Source: JAYWXI01 sp036016955
GTDB taxonomy: Bacteria; Bacteroidota; Bacteroidia; Flavobacteriales; Weeksellaceae
NCBI RefSeq assembly: GCF_036016955.1
Contig: NZ_JAYWXI010000001.1
Location: forward strand, 1-64,000
Length of the DNA stretch: 64,000 nucleotides
Direction: 5' to 3'
In this document: piece by piece, positions 42,467-51,946 of the stretch
Layout of the letters: each line of letters begins with the position of its first letter
Numbering within the stretch: position 1 is the first letter of the stretch
Translations under genes and position numbers: made by a program
Notes under the pieces: model-generated
The model's database searches: none
Seen by the model: only the letters and a program-made list of their open reading frames with translations
What the model was told of the DNA's origin: nothing

Positions 42467-44320
42467 ATGTGCGGAATTGTAGGATATACGGGATTTCAGG
42501 ATGCTTATACCATTGTGGTTAATGGTCTTAGACGTTTGGAATATAGAGGATATGATAGTGCAGGAATTGTATTGGATGCGGAAGGACAAGCGTTCTCTGT
42601 GGCAAAGACTAAGGGGAAAGTGGATGACTTGGTCGCTATTTCGGAGCAGCTGAAGGGGCAGGCGAATGTCGGGATGGGACATACTCGTTGGGCGACGCAT
42701 GGGGTTCCGAGTGATAGAAACTCCCATCCTCACCTTTCCAATAATGGAAAAATTGCTTTGGTTCATAATGGGATTATCGAGAATTACGATACCATTAAGA
42801 CCATGCTTACGGATAAAGGGTATACTTTTGTTTCCGAAACGGATACGGAAGTGTTGGTTAATCTGATCCAATATTTCATGGATGCCAAGCCGGAGATTGA
42901 TTTTCCAACGGCGGTGCGGTATGCTTTGAACGAGGTTTATGGCGCTTATGCCATCACGGTGATGCATGATGATTTTCCGGGACTTTTGGTGGTGGGCCGT
43001 TTGGGGTCGCCTTTAGCCATTGGTCTTGGGGAAAATGAATATTTCATTGCTTCCGATGCGTCTCCTTTCGTGGAGTTTACAAAGGATGCGATTTACTTGG
43101 AAGAAGGGCATATGGCGACTATTTCGCTCGAAAAAGGGGTCGAAGTAAGAAGCATTGTGGATAATTCCAAAGTGGATGCGGTGGTTCAGGAATTAAAACT
43201 TAGCTTGGAACAGATTGAGAAGGGCGGTTATGAGCATTTTATGTTGAAAGAAATCTTCGAACAGCCGAAATCCATTAATGACACCATGAGAGGACGCTTG
43301 CTAGTGGAGGAAGGGATTATCAAGATGGCAGGGATATGGGATCACTTGGAGCGTTTCAATAATGCGGGACGGATCATTATTATTGCTTGTGGTACGTCTT
43401 GGCATGCTGGTTTGATTGGGGAATACCTCATTGAGGAGTTTGCCCGAATTCCGGTGGAAGTGGAATACGCTTCGGAGTTCCGCTACCGAAATCCGATTAT
43501 TACGGAGAAAGATGTGGTGATTGCGATTTCTCAATCGGGAGAAACAGCCGATACCATGGCGGCACTGAAGTTGGCCAAAGAAAAAGGGGCTTTCATTTAT
43601 GGGATTTGTAACGTGGTGGATTCTTCCATTGCAAGGATTACCGATGCGGGATCTTACACGCATGCCGGTCCGGAAATCGGGGTGGCTTCCACGAAGGCAT
43701 TTACGGCTCAGCTTACGATTTTGACGCTTATTGCCTTGAAGCTTGGTAAGCATAACGGGCAGTTGAGTAATCAGGAATTTATGCGTCTTATCACCGAACT
43801 GGATGGTATTCCGAAAAAAATTGAAGAGGTTTTGGATTTGACCCACGATCATGTGAAGGAAATCGCCAAGGCTTATGTGGATGCCTCCAATTTCCTTTAC
43901 TTGGGAAGAGGGTACAATTATCCTGCGGCGCTTGAGGGCGCTTTGAAACTGAAGGAGATTTCTTATATCCATGCGGAAGGTTATCCGGCGGCAGAGATGA
44001 AGCACGGGCCTATTGCGCTTATTGATGAGAATATGCCGATAGTGATTATTGCGCCTAAGAAAGGCCATTACGATAAGATTGTGAGTAACGTACAAGAAAT
44101 AAAAGCCCGCAAAGGAAAAGTTATTGCAGTAATCAATAAAGGGGACGAGCAAGTACGGGATATGGCGGATCATGTGATTGAAATTCCCGATACTTCGGAA
44201 TGTTTTTCTCCGATTGTGGCTTCGGTGCCGCTGCAGCTTTTGGCGTATTATATTGCGGTTTATCGTGGGGCGAATGTCGATCAACCCCGAAACCTGGCTA
44301 AATCGGTTACGGTGGAATAA
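42467..44320 (+). CDS. glmS: Glutamine--fructose-6-phosphate aminotransferase (isomerizing)
   Basis: 617 residues. The N-terminal class II amidotransferase starts MCGIVGYTG with the nucleophile Cys2, then RGYDSAGI, THGVPSDRNSHPH and HNGIIENYDTIK. Two SIS domains follow (IIIACGTSWHAGLIGEYLIEEFARIPVEVEYASEF; AISQSGETADTMAAL; GRGYNYPAALEGALKLKEISYIHAEGYPAAEMKHGPIALID) and the C-terminus DQPRNLAKSVTVE is complete. Makes glucosamine-6-phosphate for peptidoglycan and lipopolysaccharide. Last gene of the operon. Confidence 0.97.
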   Translation: MCGIVGYTGFQDAYTIVVNGLRRLEYRGYDSAGIVLDAEGQAFSVAKTKGKVDDLVAISEQLKGQANVGMGHTRWATHGVPSDRNSHPHLSNNGKIALVHNGIIENYDTIKTMLTDKGYTFVSETDTEVLVNLIQYFMDAKPEIDFPTAVRYALNEVYGAYAITVMHDDFPGLLVVGRLGSPLAIGLGENEYFIASDASPFVEFTKDAIYLEEGHMATISLEKGVEVRSIVDNSKVDAVVQELKLSLEQIEKGGYEHFMLKEIFEQPKSINDTMRGRLLVEEGIIKMAGIWDHLERFNNAGRIIIIACGTSWHAGLIGEYLIEEFARIPVEVEYASEFRYRNPIITEKDVVIAISQSGETADTMAALKLAKEKGAFIYGICNVVDSSIARITDAGSYTHAGPEIGVASTKAFTAQLTILTLIALKLGKHNGQLSNQEFMRLITELDGIPKKIEEVLDLTHDHVKEIAKAYVDASNFLYLGRGYNYPAALEGALKLKEISYIHAEGYPAAEMKHGPIALIDENMPIVIIAPKKGHYDKIVSNVQEIKARKGKVIAVINKGDEQVRDMADHVIEIPDTSECFSPIVASVPLQLLAYYIAVYRGANVDQPRNLAKSVTVE

Positions 44321-44430
44321 GTTTTTAGGGGGAAGAAAAAATATTTTAATGCTTTTTTCGTTTGCAAATTAAAATAGAATCATTTTAATCAAATAATATC
44401 ATATATTTACCGCATAATTTAGTGCTAAGA

Positions 44431-45840
44431 ATGAAAAAAATAGTTCTTATACTGGCTTCGGCCTCGCTTATTGTCTCTTGTTCTAAGGGCGGGCGCTCGG
44501 CAGGTAAGCCGGATACAAAGGGGGAGTTGATTCCTAAGGAAAAGTCGAAATCTTTCGTGGCAGAACGGCCTTATGGTATGGTGGCTATTCCGGGAGGTTC
44601 TTTTGTGATGGGGCTTGCCGATCAGGATATGACGAATATGCCGGAGAAGGCCATGCCTAAAACCGTAACGGTATCCTCTTTTTTTATGGATGAAACTGAG
44701 GTTACCAATGCCGAGTACCGTTTATTTATCAATTATGTAAGGGATTCCATTGCTCGAACATTATTGGCTGAAGCTGCGGGTTCCGGAGGAGGTAGCGGCA
44801 AAGGCACCGGGATTTCGGATTATGCTTATTTGGCAAATAAAGACGGAAATGCAACGCCTTACCAAGAATTTTTGGAGTCTCAAGGCGGACGGGATGGTTA
44901 TGACGAATCTAAGCGTTTGGATTGGTCGGTTCCGTTGCATTGGAAAACTTCGGATTATCCGGACGTTCAGTATGCGGAAGTATTGGAATCCATGTATCTT
45001 CCTAAAGCCGAGCGAATTAATAACGAGCGAATTATAGATACCCGCAAACTATTGTATACTTACCAGTGGGAGGATATTGAGTCTGCGGTGAAGGACAATG
45101 CCAGAGGAGCCAAATACCTTAAGAAAGAAAGCATAGCGGTTTATCCTGATACCACGGTGTGGATTAAGGATTTTAATTATGCTTATAATGAACCTTTATA
45201 CGATGGATATTTTTGGCATAGCGCCTATAAAAATTATCCGGTTGTTGGGGTAACTTGGGATCAGGCGCGGGCTTACTGCAATTATAAGACTAAAGCGAAA
45301 TCCGACTATAACGAAAGGCTTAAGAAGAAAAAGCAGAAGCCGATGGCTTTCCGTTTGCCTACGGAAGCGGAGTGGGAATATGCAGCGCGGGGTGGTTTGG
45401 AGAATGCGACGTACCCTTGGGGAGGGCCTAATTTGGTTGATGACCGAGGATGTTATTTGGCCAACTTTAAGCCTAAACGAGGGAACTATATCGAAGACGA
45501 GAAAAAAGGGACTTATACCTATACGGCTCCGGTAAAACAATTTGCCAAGAACGGGTTTGGTCTTTACGATATGGCGGGGAACGTGGCTGAATGGACGGAA
45601 TCGCCATACAGTAATTCGACTTATCAGTTTTCTTCAACGCTTAATCCTTATTTGTCCAATCAGGCTTACCGCGAGGTGAAAAAAACGGTTCGAGGAGGTT
45701 CTTGGAAGGATGTTGGTTATCTTTTGATGACGGGGTATCGCGACTGGGAGCGTAAGGATTCGGCAAGAAGTTATATCGGTTTCAGAACGGTGCAGGACAT
45801 TCCTGAAGGAACAGCTAAGTTCAAAAGAAAAACCAAATAA
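44431..45840 (+). CDS. gldK: T9SS/gliding lipoprotein GldK (SUMF1-like)
   Basis: 469 residues from the ATG at 44431, which starts the lipoprotein signal MKKIVLILASASLIVSC; an in-frame GTG at 44422 would only add three residues. The body is an FGE/sulfatase-modifying-factor fold: YGMVAIPGGSFVMG, FFMDETEVTNAEYRLFI, YPVVGVTWDQARAYCNY, FRLPTEAEWEYAARGG, NGFGLYDMAGNVAEWTES, VRGGSWKDVGYLLMTGYRDW, IGFRTVQD. GldK with GldN forms the periplasmic ring attached to the outer membrane in the type IX secretion system. First of four contiguous gld genes. Confidence 0.96.
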   Translation: MKKIVLILASASLIVSCSKGGRSAGKPDTKGELIPKEKSKSFVAERPYGMVAIPGGSFVMGLADQDMTNMPEKAMPKTVTVSSFFMDETEVTNAEYRLFINYVRDSIARTLLAEAAGSGGGSGKGTGISDYAYLANKDGNATPYQEFLESQGGRDGYDESKRLDWSVPLHWKTSDYPDVQYAEVLESMYLPKAERINNERIIDTRKLLYTYQWEDIESAVKDNARGAKYLKKESIAVYPDTTVWIKDFNYAYNEPLYDGYFWHSAYKNYPVVGVTWDQARAYCNYKTKAKSDYNERLKKKKQKPMAFRLPTEAEWEYAARGGLENATYPWGGPNLVDDRGCYLANFKPKRGNYIEDEKKGTYTYTAPVKQFAKNGFGLYDMAGNVAEWTESPYSNSTYQFSSTLNPYLSNQAYREVKKTVRGGSWKDVGYLLMTGYRDWERKDSARSYIGFRTVQDIPEGTAKFKRKTK

Positions 45841-45883
45841 ATAGAGAGACTCAAATTAGAAAAAAAAGAATAATAATAAAGAA

Positions 45884-46564
45884 ATGTTAAAATTAAACGA
45901 AAAAACGCTTAACCTACTGTTCAACCTTGGAGCAGCGGTGGTTATTTTAGGAGCCCTTTTCAAAATCACGCACTGGCCTTTGCCTTTTGGGATTAGTGGT
46001 AACCTTATTTTGGGGATAGGTCTTCTTTTCGAGGCCGGAATTTTCTTCGTATCGGCTTTTAATCCGCCGGCGACGGAAGAAAAATACGCTTGGGAGAAAG
46101 TATATCCTGAGTTGTTAGATCCTAATGCTCAGCCAAAGCCCAGAAAAGTTTCTCCGGTGGTGGAAACCAGTGGTTTGGATGTGAGCCTTTCCGAGAAATT
46201 AGATAAAATGTTGGCTGATGCTAAATTGGATGTTTCGTTGTTTGAAAGATTGAAAGCGGGAATCGATAAGTTTTCCAACTCTGTCGAAGAGATCAATACT
46301 ACGGTGGATGTGTCTACGGCGACACGTAAATATAACGATCAGTTGACCCTTGCGGCAAGTCATTTGGAAAGCATGAATGCACTTTATGCTTTGCAGTTGG
46401 ATCACGGTAAGCAACAAAGCGAATACCATCAGAAATACGTGGCTGATCTTCAGAAATCAGCGGAACAGTCCGACCGTTTCAACCAAGAGCTTCAAGGTTT
46501 GACCAATAATCTGAATAACCTCAACAAAGTGTATGGCGGAATGCTCAATGCCATGAAAGGTTAA
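45884..46564 (+). CDS. gldL: T9SS inner-membrane motor protein GldL
   Basis: 226 residues. Two membrane spans near the N-terminus (LLFNLGAAVVILGALFKITHWP and LILGIGLLFEAGIFFVSAF) with FKITHWPLPFG, the family signature. The large cytosolic part is helical (LDVSLSEKLDKMLADAKLDVSLFERLKAGIDKF; QLTLAASHLESMNALYALQLDHGKQQSEYHQKY). With GldM it forms the proton-driven motor of T9SS and gliding. 43 bases after gldK, 41 before gldM. Confidence 0.96.
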   Translation: MLKLNEKTLNLLFNLGAAVVILGALFKITHWPLPFGISGNLILGIGLLFEAGIFFVSAFNPPATEEKYAWEKVYPELLDPNAQPKPRKVSPVVETSGLDVSLSEKLDKMLADAKLDVSLFERLKAGIDKFSNSVEEINTTVDVSTATRKYNDQLTLAASHLESMNALYALQLDHGKQQSEYHQKYVADLQKSAEQSDRFNQELQGLTNNLNNLNKVYGGMLNAMKG

Positions 46565-46605
46565 GCGATTGAATTTATTTAAAAAAGATATAAAAACTAA
46601 ACTGA

Positions 46606-48183
46606 ATGGCAGCTACAGGTAGTGGAGCGCAGGGGCAACGTCAAAAAATGATTAACCTGATGTATCTGGTTTTTATTGCCATGTTGGCGATCCAGATTGA
46701 CCAGGAAATCATTCGTTCGTACAATGATACCAACGATACCCTTACGAAGACAAGAACATTAACAGAATATAAAAACGATCGTATTTTCGAGAGGACGTTG
46801 GCGGCCAAGGCGGAGTCTTCTCCGGAAACCTACGGACAGGCAAACGTTATCTACGGTCAGCTCAAAGGGCAGGCGGACGACATTGTAAAGTATATTGAAG
46901 GCCTAAAGCAGGAGTTGAAGAAAAACGCGGGGTATGATTCCAATAAATCGGTGGACGAAAACTTTACCGCTTTGAATAATACCGAACCTTCTTCCAATTT
47001 GTTTTTTGATGAATCCAATGAAAACAAGCCTTCCAAGGCAGTTATGGAATTGAAAAATAAGGTGGAGGCTTTGAGACAGTTTATGAATCAGAGTTTTAGT
47101 GCCTTTCCCGAAATGAAGAACGTGGTGAATCGTGCCAATGCCAATTTGGTGACGGAGTTTCCCAATGGCGAGAAGCGTAACGGAAAAGGATGGACGCAGT
47201 ATAAATTTTACGGTCAACCTCTTATTGCGGCACTTTCCAATTTGGAGGTCATCCAATCCGAGGTTAGAAATGTTCAATCGGACGCTTTGGTCATGTTATT
47301 GCAAGAGAAAGTGGATGCGAACATTAAGTTTGACGCTTTCCAGGCGATTGTATCGGCACCGACGAATGTGATCGTAGGAGAACCCGCTCAAGCTAAAGTG
47401 GCCATAGGAAACTACTCTAGCAATGTTCCGGGATTGTCCATGCCTGGGCTTTCCGTGCAAAACGGTGTAGGGGTAGCTAACCTGAACAGCAGCTCGGTAG
47501 GAACTCAGACGTTTAGTGGTCAGATTTCATTTAAGGACGCCAACGGAAAAGAGATTAAACTTCCGTATTCTCACACCTATAATGTGATTGCGGGAGCCAA
47601 AGAGGTGGCTTTTGAAAGTGGAGCTCTCTTATCGGCTGATAAGATGAATGTACTTTATCGCGGACTTCCTAATCCGGTTTCAGGTTCTATTTTGGGTGCG
47701 GATAATAGCAGCACGACGCTTACGGCTACGGGAGCAACGGTTGCCAAGACTGGTGGAGGCCAATGGACCGTAACACCAGGAGCGGGTAGTACGGCTTCGC
47801 TTACCATTTCGGGCAAAGGGCCTAAAGGTCCGATTTCGAAGTCTTTTACTTTCCGAATCAAAAATATTCCACCTCCGGTAGGACAGATTAGAGGGCAGAG
47901 TGTGATTAATGTTCCGGCAAGTTCGATCCCGAATCAGACGGTTTCGGTGGCTATGCCTGATTTTGATTTCCCTGTTAGTTTTACGGTTAACAGCTTTATG
48001 TTTAAAGTTCCGGGCAAGCCGGGGATGCAGGTTAGCGGAAGTTCGCTTAGTTCGGTTGCGGGCTTGACGAAGAATTTGAAGTCCGGTGATGTGGCCTACA
48101 TTTATAATATCAGTGCAACGGCTTCGGGGCTTGGCGGTCAGGCTTTGAAACAGATTCCTCCGGTAGTAATCAACGTGCAATAA
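46606..48183 (+). CDS. gldM: T9SS motor protein GldM
   Basis: 525 residues. The N-terminus GQRQKMINLMYLVFIAMLAIQI forms the single membrane span that joins GldL, followed by a long periplasmic region of four beta domains. The conserved parts include FDAFQAIVSAPTNVIVGEPAQAKVAIG, KLPYSHTYNVI, ADKMNVLYRGLPNPVSGSILG, and a closing NIPPPVGQIRG...PVVINVQ. It carries motor force across the periplasm to GldK/GldN. Confidence 0.96.
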   Translation: MAATGSGAQGQRQKMINLMYLVFIAMLAIQIDQEIIRSYNDTNDTLTKTRTLTEYKNDRIFERTLAAKAESSPETYGQANVIYGQLKGQADDIVKYIEGLKQELKKNAGYDSNKSVDENFTALNNTEPSSNLFFDESNENKPSKAVMELKNKVEALRQFMNQSFSAFPEMKNVVNRANANLVTEFPNGEKRNGKGWTQYKFYGQPLIAALSNLEVIQSEVRNVQSDALVMLLQEKVDANIKFDAFQAIVSAPTNVIVGEPAQAKVAIGNYSSNVPGLSMPGLSVQNGVGVANLNSSSVGTQTFSGQISFKDANGKEIKLPYSHTYNVIAGAKEVAFESGALLSADKMNVLYRGLPNPVSGSILGADNSSTTLTATGATVAKTGGGQWTVTPGAGSTASLTISGKGPKGPISKSFTFRIKNIPPPVGQIRGQSVINVPASSIPNQTVSVAMPDFDFPVSFTVNSFMFKVPGKPGMQVSGSSLSSVAGLTKNLKSGDVAYIYNISATASGLGGQALKQIPPVVINVQ

Positions 48184-48232
48184 GACCTGTTTTGTTTAAC
48201 ACGAATAGGCGTTATTAAGACTTAATTAGGAT

Positions 48233-49165
48233 ATGAAAAAGATAATAAGTAGTGTTTTGGTTTTGGTTTCGGGATGGGCCTTTTCTCAGAACATCCTGAA
48301 TGCAAAATCCCCTGAGGAGTTTCGTCAGATGAGAGAGGACAATCAGAAAAAGGTTGGCGACTCTTTGGTTTCGACCAAGACCACCCCATTGGAGTACGGC
48401 TTTATAGAGGATAAGGACATCCTTAAAAGCATGGTGGTTTGGGAAATTATTGATATGAACGATCGTCTTAACCAACCTTTGTATCATAACTCCGACGGTT
48501 TGGTTACCCAAAACAAATCGCTTTACCAAATTCTTTTGGATGCGGTTAATTCCGGGAAGATTACGGAAGTTTACGACGATGAGATGTTTACGACCAAACT
48601 TTCTGCAGAGGCTATTGCGTCCAGAACCCATAACACGGTGGTTTCCGACTGGTTGATTGACAAGATTAATGCAGGAGAAACGGTTTCTGAAGAAGATCGT
48701 AAGGCCGGAACGGATTTATACGAAACGAAATCCGAGAATGTAAAACTCCTTAAGATCAAGGGAATGTGGTATATTGACCGTAGAGATTCTCAAATGAAAT
48801 ACCGTCTTTTGGGGATTGCCGCTATGGGGCAGGATCCATCGACAATGGGACAGTACGGTCCTGACGGTCAGCCGATCGGGGGTAAAGACGAACTTATTGA
48901 CCTTTTTTGGGTTTTTTATCCGGATGCGAGAGAAGTGTTAGCTAATTCGGTGGTTTTTAACAGTAAGAACCTTTCATCGGATATTACTTACGATGATATT
49001 TTGAATGCTCGTCGCTTTTCGTCGGTTATTTACAAATCGGATAACGGTTTGGGAACCGGGGTGATTAGCGATTATATTCCTCGGGATGCGGACGAACAAC
49101 TGGAAGAAAGTGAGCGAATTAAGGCTCAGATTCTACAGATGGAGAACGATATGTGGAATTATTAA
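48233..49165 (+). CDS. gldN: T9SS/gliding protein GldN
   Basis: 310 residues with a signal peptide (MKKIISSVLVLVSGWAFSQN). Body typical of GldN: DKDILKSMVVWEIIDMNDRLNQPLYHN, SLYQILLDAVNSGKITEVYDDEMFTTKL, IKGMWYIDRRDSQMKYRLLGIAAM, ELIDLFWVFYPDAREVLANSVVFN, TYDDILNARRFSSVIYKSDN. It partners GldK in the outer-membrane-associated ring. Last of the gld cluster, followed by a clear terminator. Confidence 0.96.
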   Translation: MKKIISSVLVLVSGWAFSQNILNAKSPEEFRQMREDNQKKVGDSLVSTKTTPLEYGFIEDKDILKSMVVWEIIDMNDRLNQPLYHNSDGLVTQNKSLYQILLDAVNSGKITEVYDDEMFTTKLSAEAIASRTHNTVVSDWLIDKINAGETVSEEDRKAGTDLYETKSENVKLLKIKGMWYIDRRDSQMKYRLLGIAAMGQDPSTMGQYGPDGQPIGGKDELIDLFWVFYPDAREVLANSVVFNSKNLSSDITYDDILNARRFSSVIYKSDNGLGTGVISDYIPRDADEQLEESERIKAQILQMENDMWNY

Positions 49166-49186
49166 GCCTTTGGCTTGGACAATACC

Positions 49187-49218
49187 AAAAACCTGAGTAC
49201 CTTTATTCAGGTTTTTTT
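49187..49218 (+). terminator. Terminator after gldN
   Basis: AAAAACCTGA (49187-49196) pairs with TCAGGTTTTT (49207-49216), with a ten-base loop and a run of seven T. It overlaps the region that an earlier start of the next gene would need. Confidence 0.75.
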
Positions 49219-49230
49219 ATTTTATTTCGG

Positions 49231-50274
49231 ATGGAAAATGTAGATTATATAGTGGTTGGAGACGGTTATGCGGCGTTGTTTTTTGCTCACCGTCTGCTTC
49301 GGGAAAACAAGCGTTTTGTTTTATTTTCGGAAGGAAAGAAAAGCGCTTCGCAGGTTTCGGCAGGAATCGTAAATCCGGTGGTATTGAAGAAATTTACCAC
49401 GTTTTGGAAAGCCCAAGAGCAGATAAATGAATTGAAAGAAACCCTTGAGGAAATCACCGTTTATACGGGGAAGAACTATTTGATAGAGGAAAATATACGT
49501 CGGCTTTTCCATGATGAAAAAGAAAAAGCACTATGGTTGAAAAAATCGGATTCTGAGGAATTGGAAGGTTTTTTGTCGAAAACCTTTACCACTTTGGAAG
49601 GGGTGAAAAACCCTTACGGTTCGGGACAGGTTATGCAGTCGGCTCGATTGGATGTGTCGGCTTTTTTCTCGGATATGCTCGGTTATTTAGACCGAAATGG
49701 TTATTTGCTGACTCAACGTTTTGACTATGAGTTGCTTAATGCTTCAGAGAAAACGTATAAAAATTACCGCTACGGGCGTTTGATTTTTGCGGAAGGAATG
49801 GGAGTTAGGTCTAATCCTTATTTTGCGGCTATTCCCGTTCATCCGAATAAAGGGCATCATTTGGTGGTTTCGTTTTCCGAAGGCTTGGAGCAGGGCTATA
49901 CATTGAAGAAAAAACATTTTTTGTTTCCTTTAGGCGGCGGGCATTACTATTACGGAGGGACGTATGATCGTGAACAAATGCACCATGAAATTGACGCGTC
50001 TGCGGTGGATCAGTTGACCCGTGGTTTGGAGGAATTTTACGAAAAAAGCTATCGGGTAGAGCACAAAAACTTCGGATTTCGCCCGACGGTCAAAGACCGC
50101 CGTCCGATTATAGGAGCGCATAAGGACTTTTCGGATTTGTATGTTTTTAACGGTTTGGGAGCGCGGGGGATTCTTAATGGATGTTATTTTTCTCGTATTC
50201 TTTTCAACCACTTGGAGAGTGGCGCAGAACTTCCTGCGGAGGTTCGTCTCGACCGTTTTCGGGAAGAGGTTTAG
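49231..50274 (+). CDS. FAD-dependent oxidoreductase (D-amino-acid-oxidase fold)
   Basis: 347 residues from ATG 49231, where MENVDYIVVGDGYAALFFAHRLL begins with the FAD-binding GxGxxG-like motif; the open frame extends to 49153 but covers the gldN end and its terminator. Other signs of the DAO family: QVSAGIVNPVVLKKFTTFWKA, RLIFAEGMGVRSNPYF, NKGHHLVVSF, and at the end FGFRPTVKDRRPIIGAHKDF, LYVFNGLGARGILNGCYFS. The substrate is unknown. Position right behind gldKLMN is common in this group of bacteria but does not tie it to secretion. Confidence 0.85.
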   Translation: MENVDYIVVGDGYAALFFAHRLLRENKRFVLFSEGKKSASQVSAGIVNPVVLKKFTTFWKAQEQINELKETLEEITVYTGKNYLIEENIRRLFHDEKEKALWLKKSDSEELEGFLSKTFTTLEGVKNPYGSGQVMQSARLDVSAFFSDMLGYLDRNGYLLTQRFDYELLNASEKTYKNYRYGRLIFAEGMGVRSNPYFAAIPVHPNKGHHLVVSFSEGLEQGYTLKKKHFLFPLGGGHYYYGGTYDREQMHHEIDASAVDQLTRGLEEFYEKSYRVEHKNFGFRPTVKDRRPIIGAHKDFSDLYVFNGLGARGILNGCYFSRILFNHLESGAELPAEVRLDRFREEV

Positions 50275-50350
50275 TTCTATTCTTTTCGGGAGTGTTTGAA
50301 GTATTTTATCGTCTGAATGAATTCGGGGGCAAAGTTTCTTTGCAAAAACC

Positions 50351-50358
50351 TATATTTG
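50351..50358 (+). promoter_or_regulatory. -7 box for the sodium:solute symporter gene
   Basis: TATATTTG, an exact TAnnTTTG match, 25 bases before the ATG at 50384. Confidence 0.5.
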
Positions 50359-50383
50359 CCGTGCTTTTAGAAAAAATGATCCT

Positions 50384-51829
50384 ATGAATCCTATTGTATT
50401 GTTGTCAATTATTGTCGTTTATTTTGCGCTTTTGCTTTGGGTGGCTTACCGCACGGGAAAAGGCAGTAATAACGATAGTTTTTTTATCGGTAACCGAAAG
50501 TCCAATTGGATGCTGGTTGCCTTTGGAATGATAGGGACCTCACTTTCGGGGGTGACTTTTGTTTCGGTTCCGGGGGCGGTGGGAGCGGATAAATTTCATT
50601 ATTTGCAAATTACTTTGGGGTACTTTATCGGCTATATTGTGATTGCTTATGTTTTGCTTCCTTTGTATTATCGTTTGAAACTGACCTCCATTTACGGTTA
50701 TTTGCAGCATCGGATGGGGCGTTTGAGTTATAAGTCTGGGGCATGGATTTTTATTGTCTCCAGGCTGGTGGGGGCTACGGCGAGGCTCTACTTGGTGGTT
50801 AATATTTTGCAGATGACCATTTTAGACAGCTTGGGAGTGCCTTTCATTGTGACAACGTTGGTGATTTTGTTGATGATTATTCTTTATACTTACGAAGGCG
50901 GGGTTAAGACGATTGTCTATACGGATACTTTGCAAACCTCGGCGATGCTTTTGGGCTTGGTGATTTGTTCGGCTTATATTATGAATCACATGGGGCTTGG
51001 GGTAGTGGAGAGTTTTCATCGGATGGCCGATAGCGGGTTGACGGAAGTGTTTAATACCGATGTGAACGATAAGGCTTTTTTCTTTAAACAAATTTTGGCG
51101 GGAGCTTTCATTACTATCACGATGACGGGGATTGATCAGGAAATGATGCAGAAATCTCTTTCGGTAACTAAACTCAAGGACAGTCAAAAAAACATGGTAA
51201 CTTTAGGGGTTACGATGTTGGTGGTGATTTCCCTTTTCTTGTTTTTGGGCGGGTTGCTTCATTTGTACGGACAGCAGGAGCAGCTTTCGGCGGTTGGGGA
51301 CCGTCTTTTCCCTGAGATTGCGCTTAATCATATGCCGCCTTTTATTTCGATTATCTTTATTATTGCTTTAATTTCGGCATTGTTTCCCAGTGCGGATGGA
51401 GCGATGACGGCGCTTACCTCGTCTCTTTGCATCGACATTTTGGGATTGAAAGATAAAGACTGGGGAAATGCTCGCAAGGAAGCTTTCCGAAAGCGGATTC
51501 ATTTGCTGGTGGCTTTTTCGTTTTTGCTGCTGGTGGTGATTTTTAAAATCATCAATGACAATTCCATGATTGGGTTGATTCTTAAATTGGCAGGGTTTAC
51601 TTACGGGCCGCTTTTGGGGCTTTTTGCCTTTGGGATTTTTACCCGTTATGGGGTTAAAGACCGCTGGGTGCCTTATGTTTGTGTTGCGGCTCCTTTGGTG
51701 TCGTTCTTTTTGGATAAGTATCAGGCGCATTTGTTGGGGGATTTTCAGGTTGGTTTGGAGCTTCTGATTATTAACGGACTTTTGACGTTCTTCGGCTTAT
51801 GGCTGATTCGCAAGAAAACAACCAAGTAG
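50384..51829 (+). CDS. Sodium:solute symporter (SSS family)
   Basis: 481 residues with about thirteen membrane spans. The family pattern is clear: FFIGNRKSNWMLVAFGMIGTSLSGVTFVSVPG (span 2 with the sodium-binding serine region), SRLVGATARLYLVVNILQMTILDSLG, YTYEGGVKTIVYTDTLQTSAMLLGL, MTGIDQEMMQKSL, and FPSADGAMTALTSSLCIDIL (sodium-site region). The substrate cannot be told from the sequence. Own promoter and terminator. Confidence 0.92.
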   Translation: MNPIVLLSIIVVYFALLLWVAYRTGKGSNNDSFFIGNRKSNWMLVAFGMIGTSLSGVTFVSVPGAVGADKFHYLQITLGYFIGYIVIAYVLLPLYYRLKLTSIYGYLQHRMGRLSYKSGAWIFIVSRLVGATARLYLVVNILQMTILDSLGVPFIVTTLVILLMIILYTYEGGVKTIVYTDTLQTSAMLLGLVICSAYIMNHMGLGVVESFHRMADSGLTEVFNTDVNDKAFFFKQILAGAFITITMTGIDQEMMQKSLSVTKLKDSQKNMVTLGVTMLVVISLFLFLGGLLHLYGQQEQLSAVGDRLFPEIALNHMPPFISIIFIIALISALFPSADGAMTALTSSLCIDILGLKDKDWGNARKEAFRKRIHLLVAFSFLLLVVIFKIINDNSMIGLILKLAGFTYGPLLGLFAFGIFTRYGVKDRWVPYVCVAAPLVSFFLDKYQAHLLGDFQVGLELLIINGLLTFFGLWLIRKKTTK

Positions 51830-51842
51830 GTTATTGGGTTTT

Positions 51843-51869
51843 AAGCGTTCTTTTCGGGGACGCTTTTTT
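51843..51869 (+). terminator. Terminator after the symporter gene
   Basis: AAGCGTTC (51843-51850) pairs with GGACGCTT (51858-51865) through one G-T wobble, followed by a run of T to 51869. Confidence 0.65.
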
Positions 51870-51946
51870 GCTGATTTTTCAAGAGGTTCGGCTTCCGTAA
51901 CCGCATAAAAAATCGTAAATTCGCCTTCAGGTAAATCTTAAACTAA

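Noticed and set aside
44402..44409. TATATTTA as gldK promoter box
   Set aside because: It lacks the final G of the consensus and has no -33 match at proper spacing. The gldK promoter is left uncalled.
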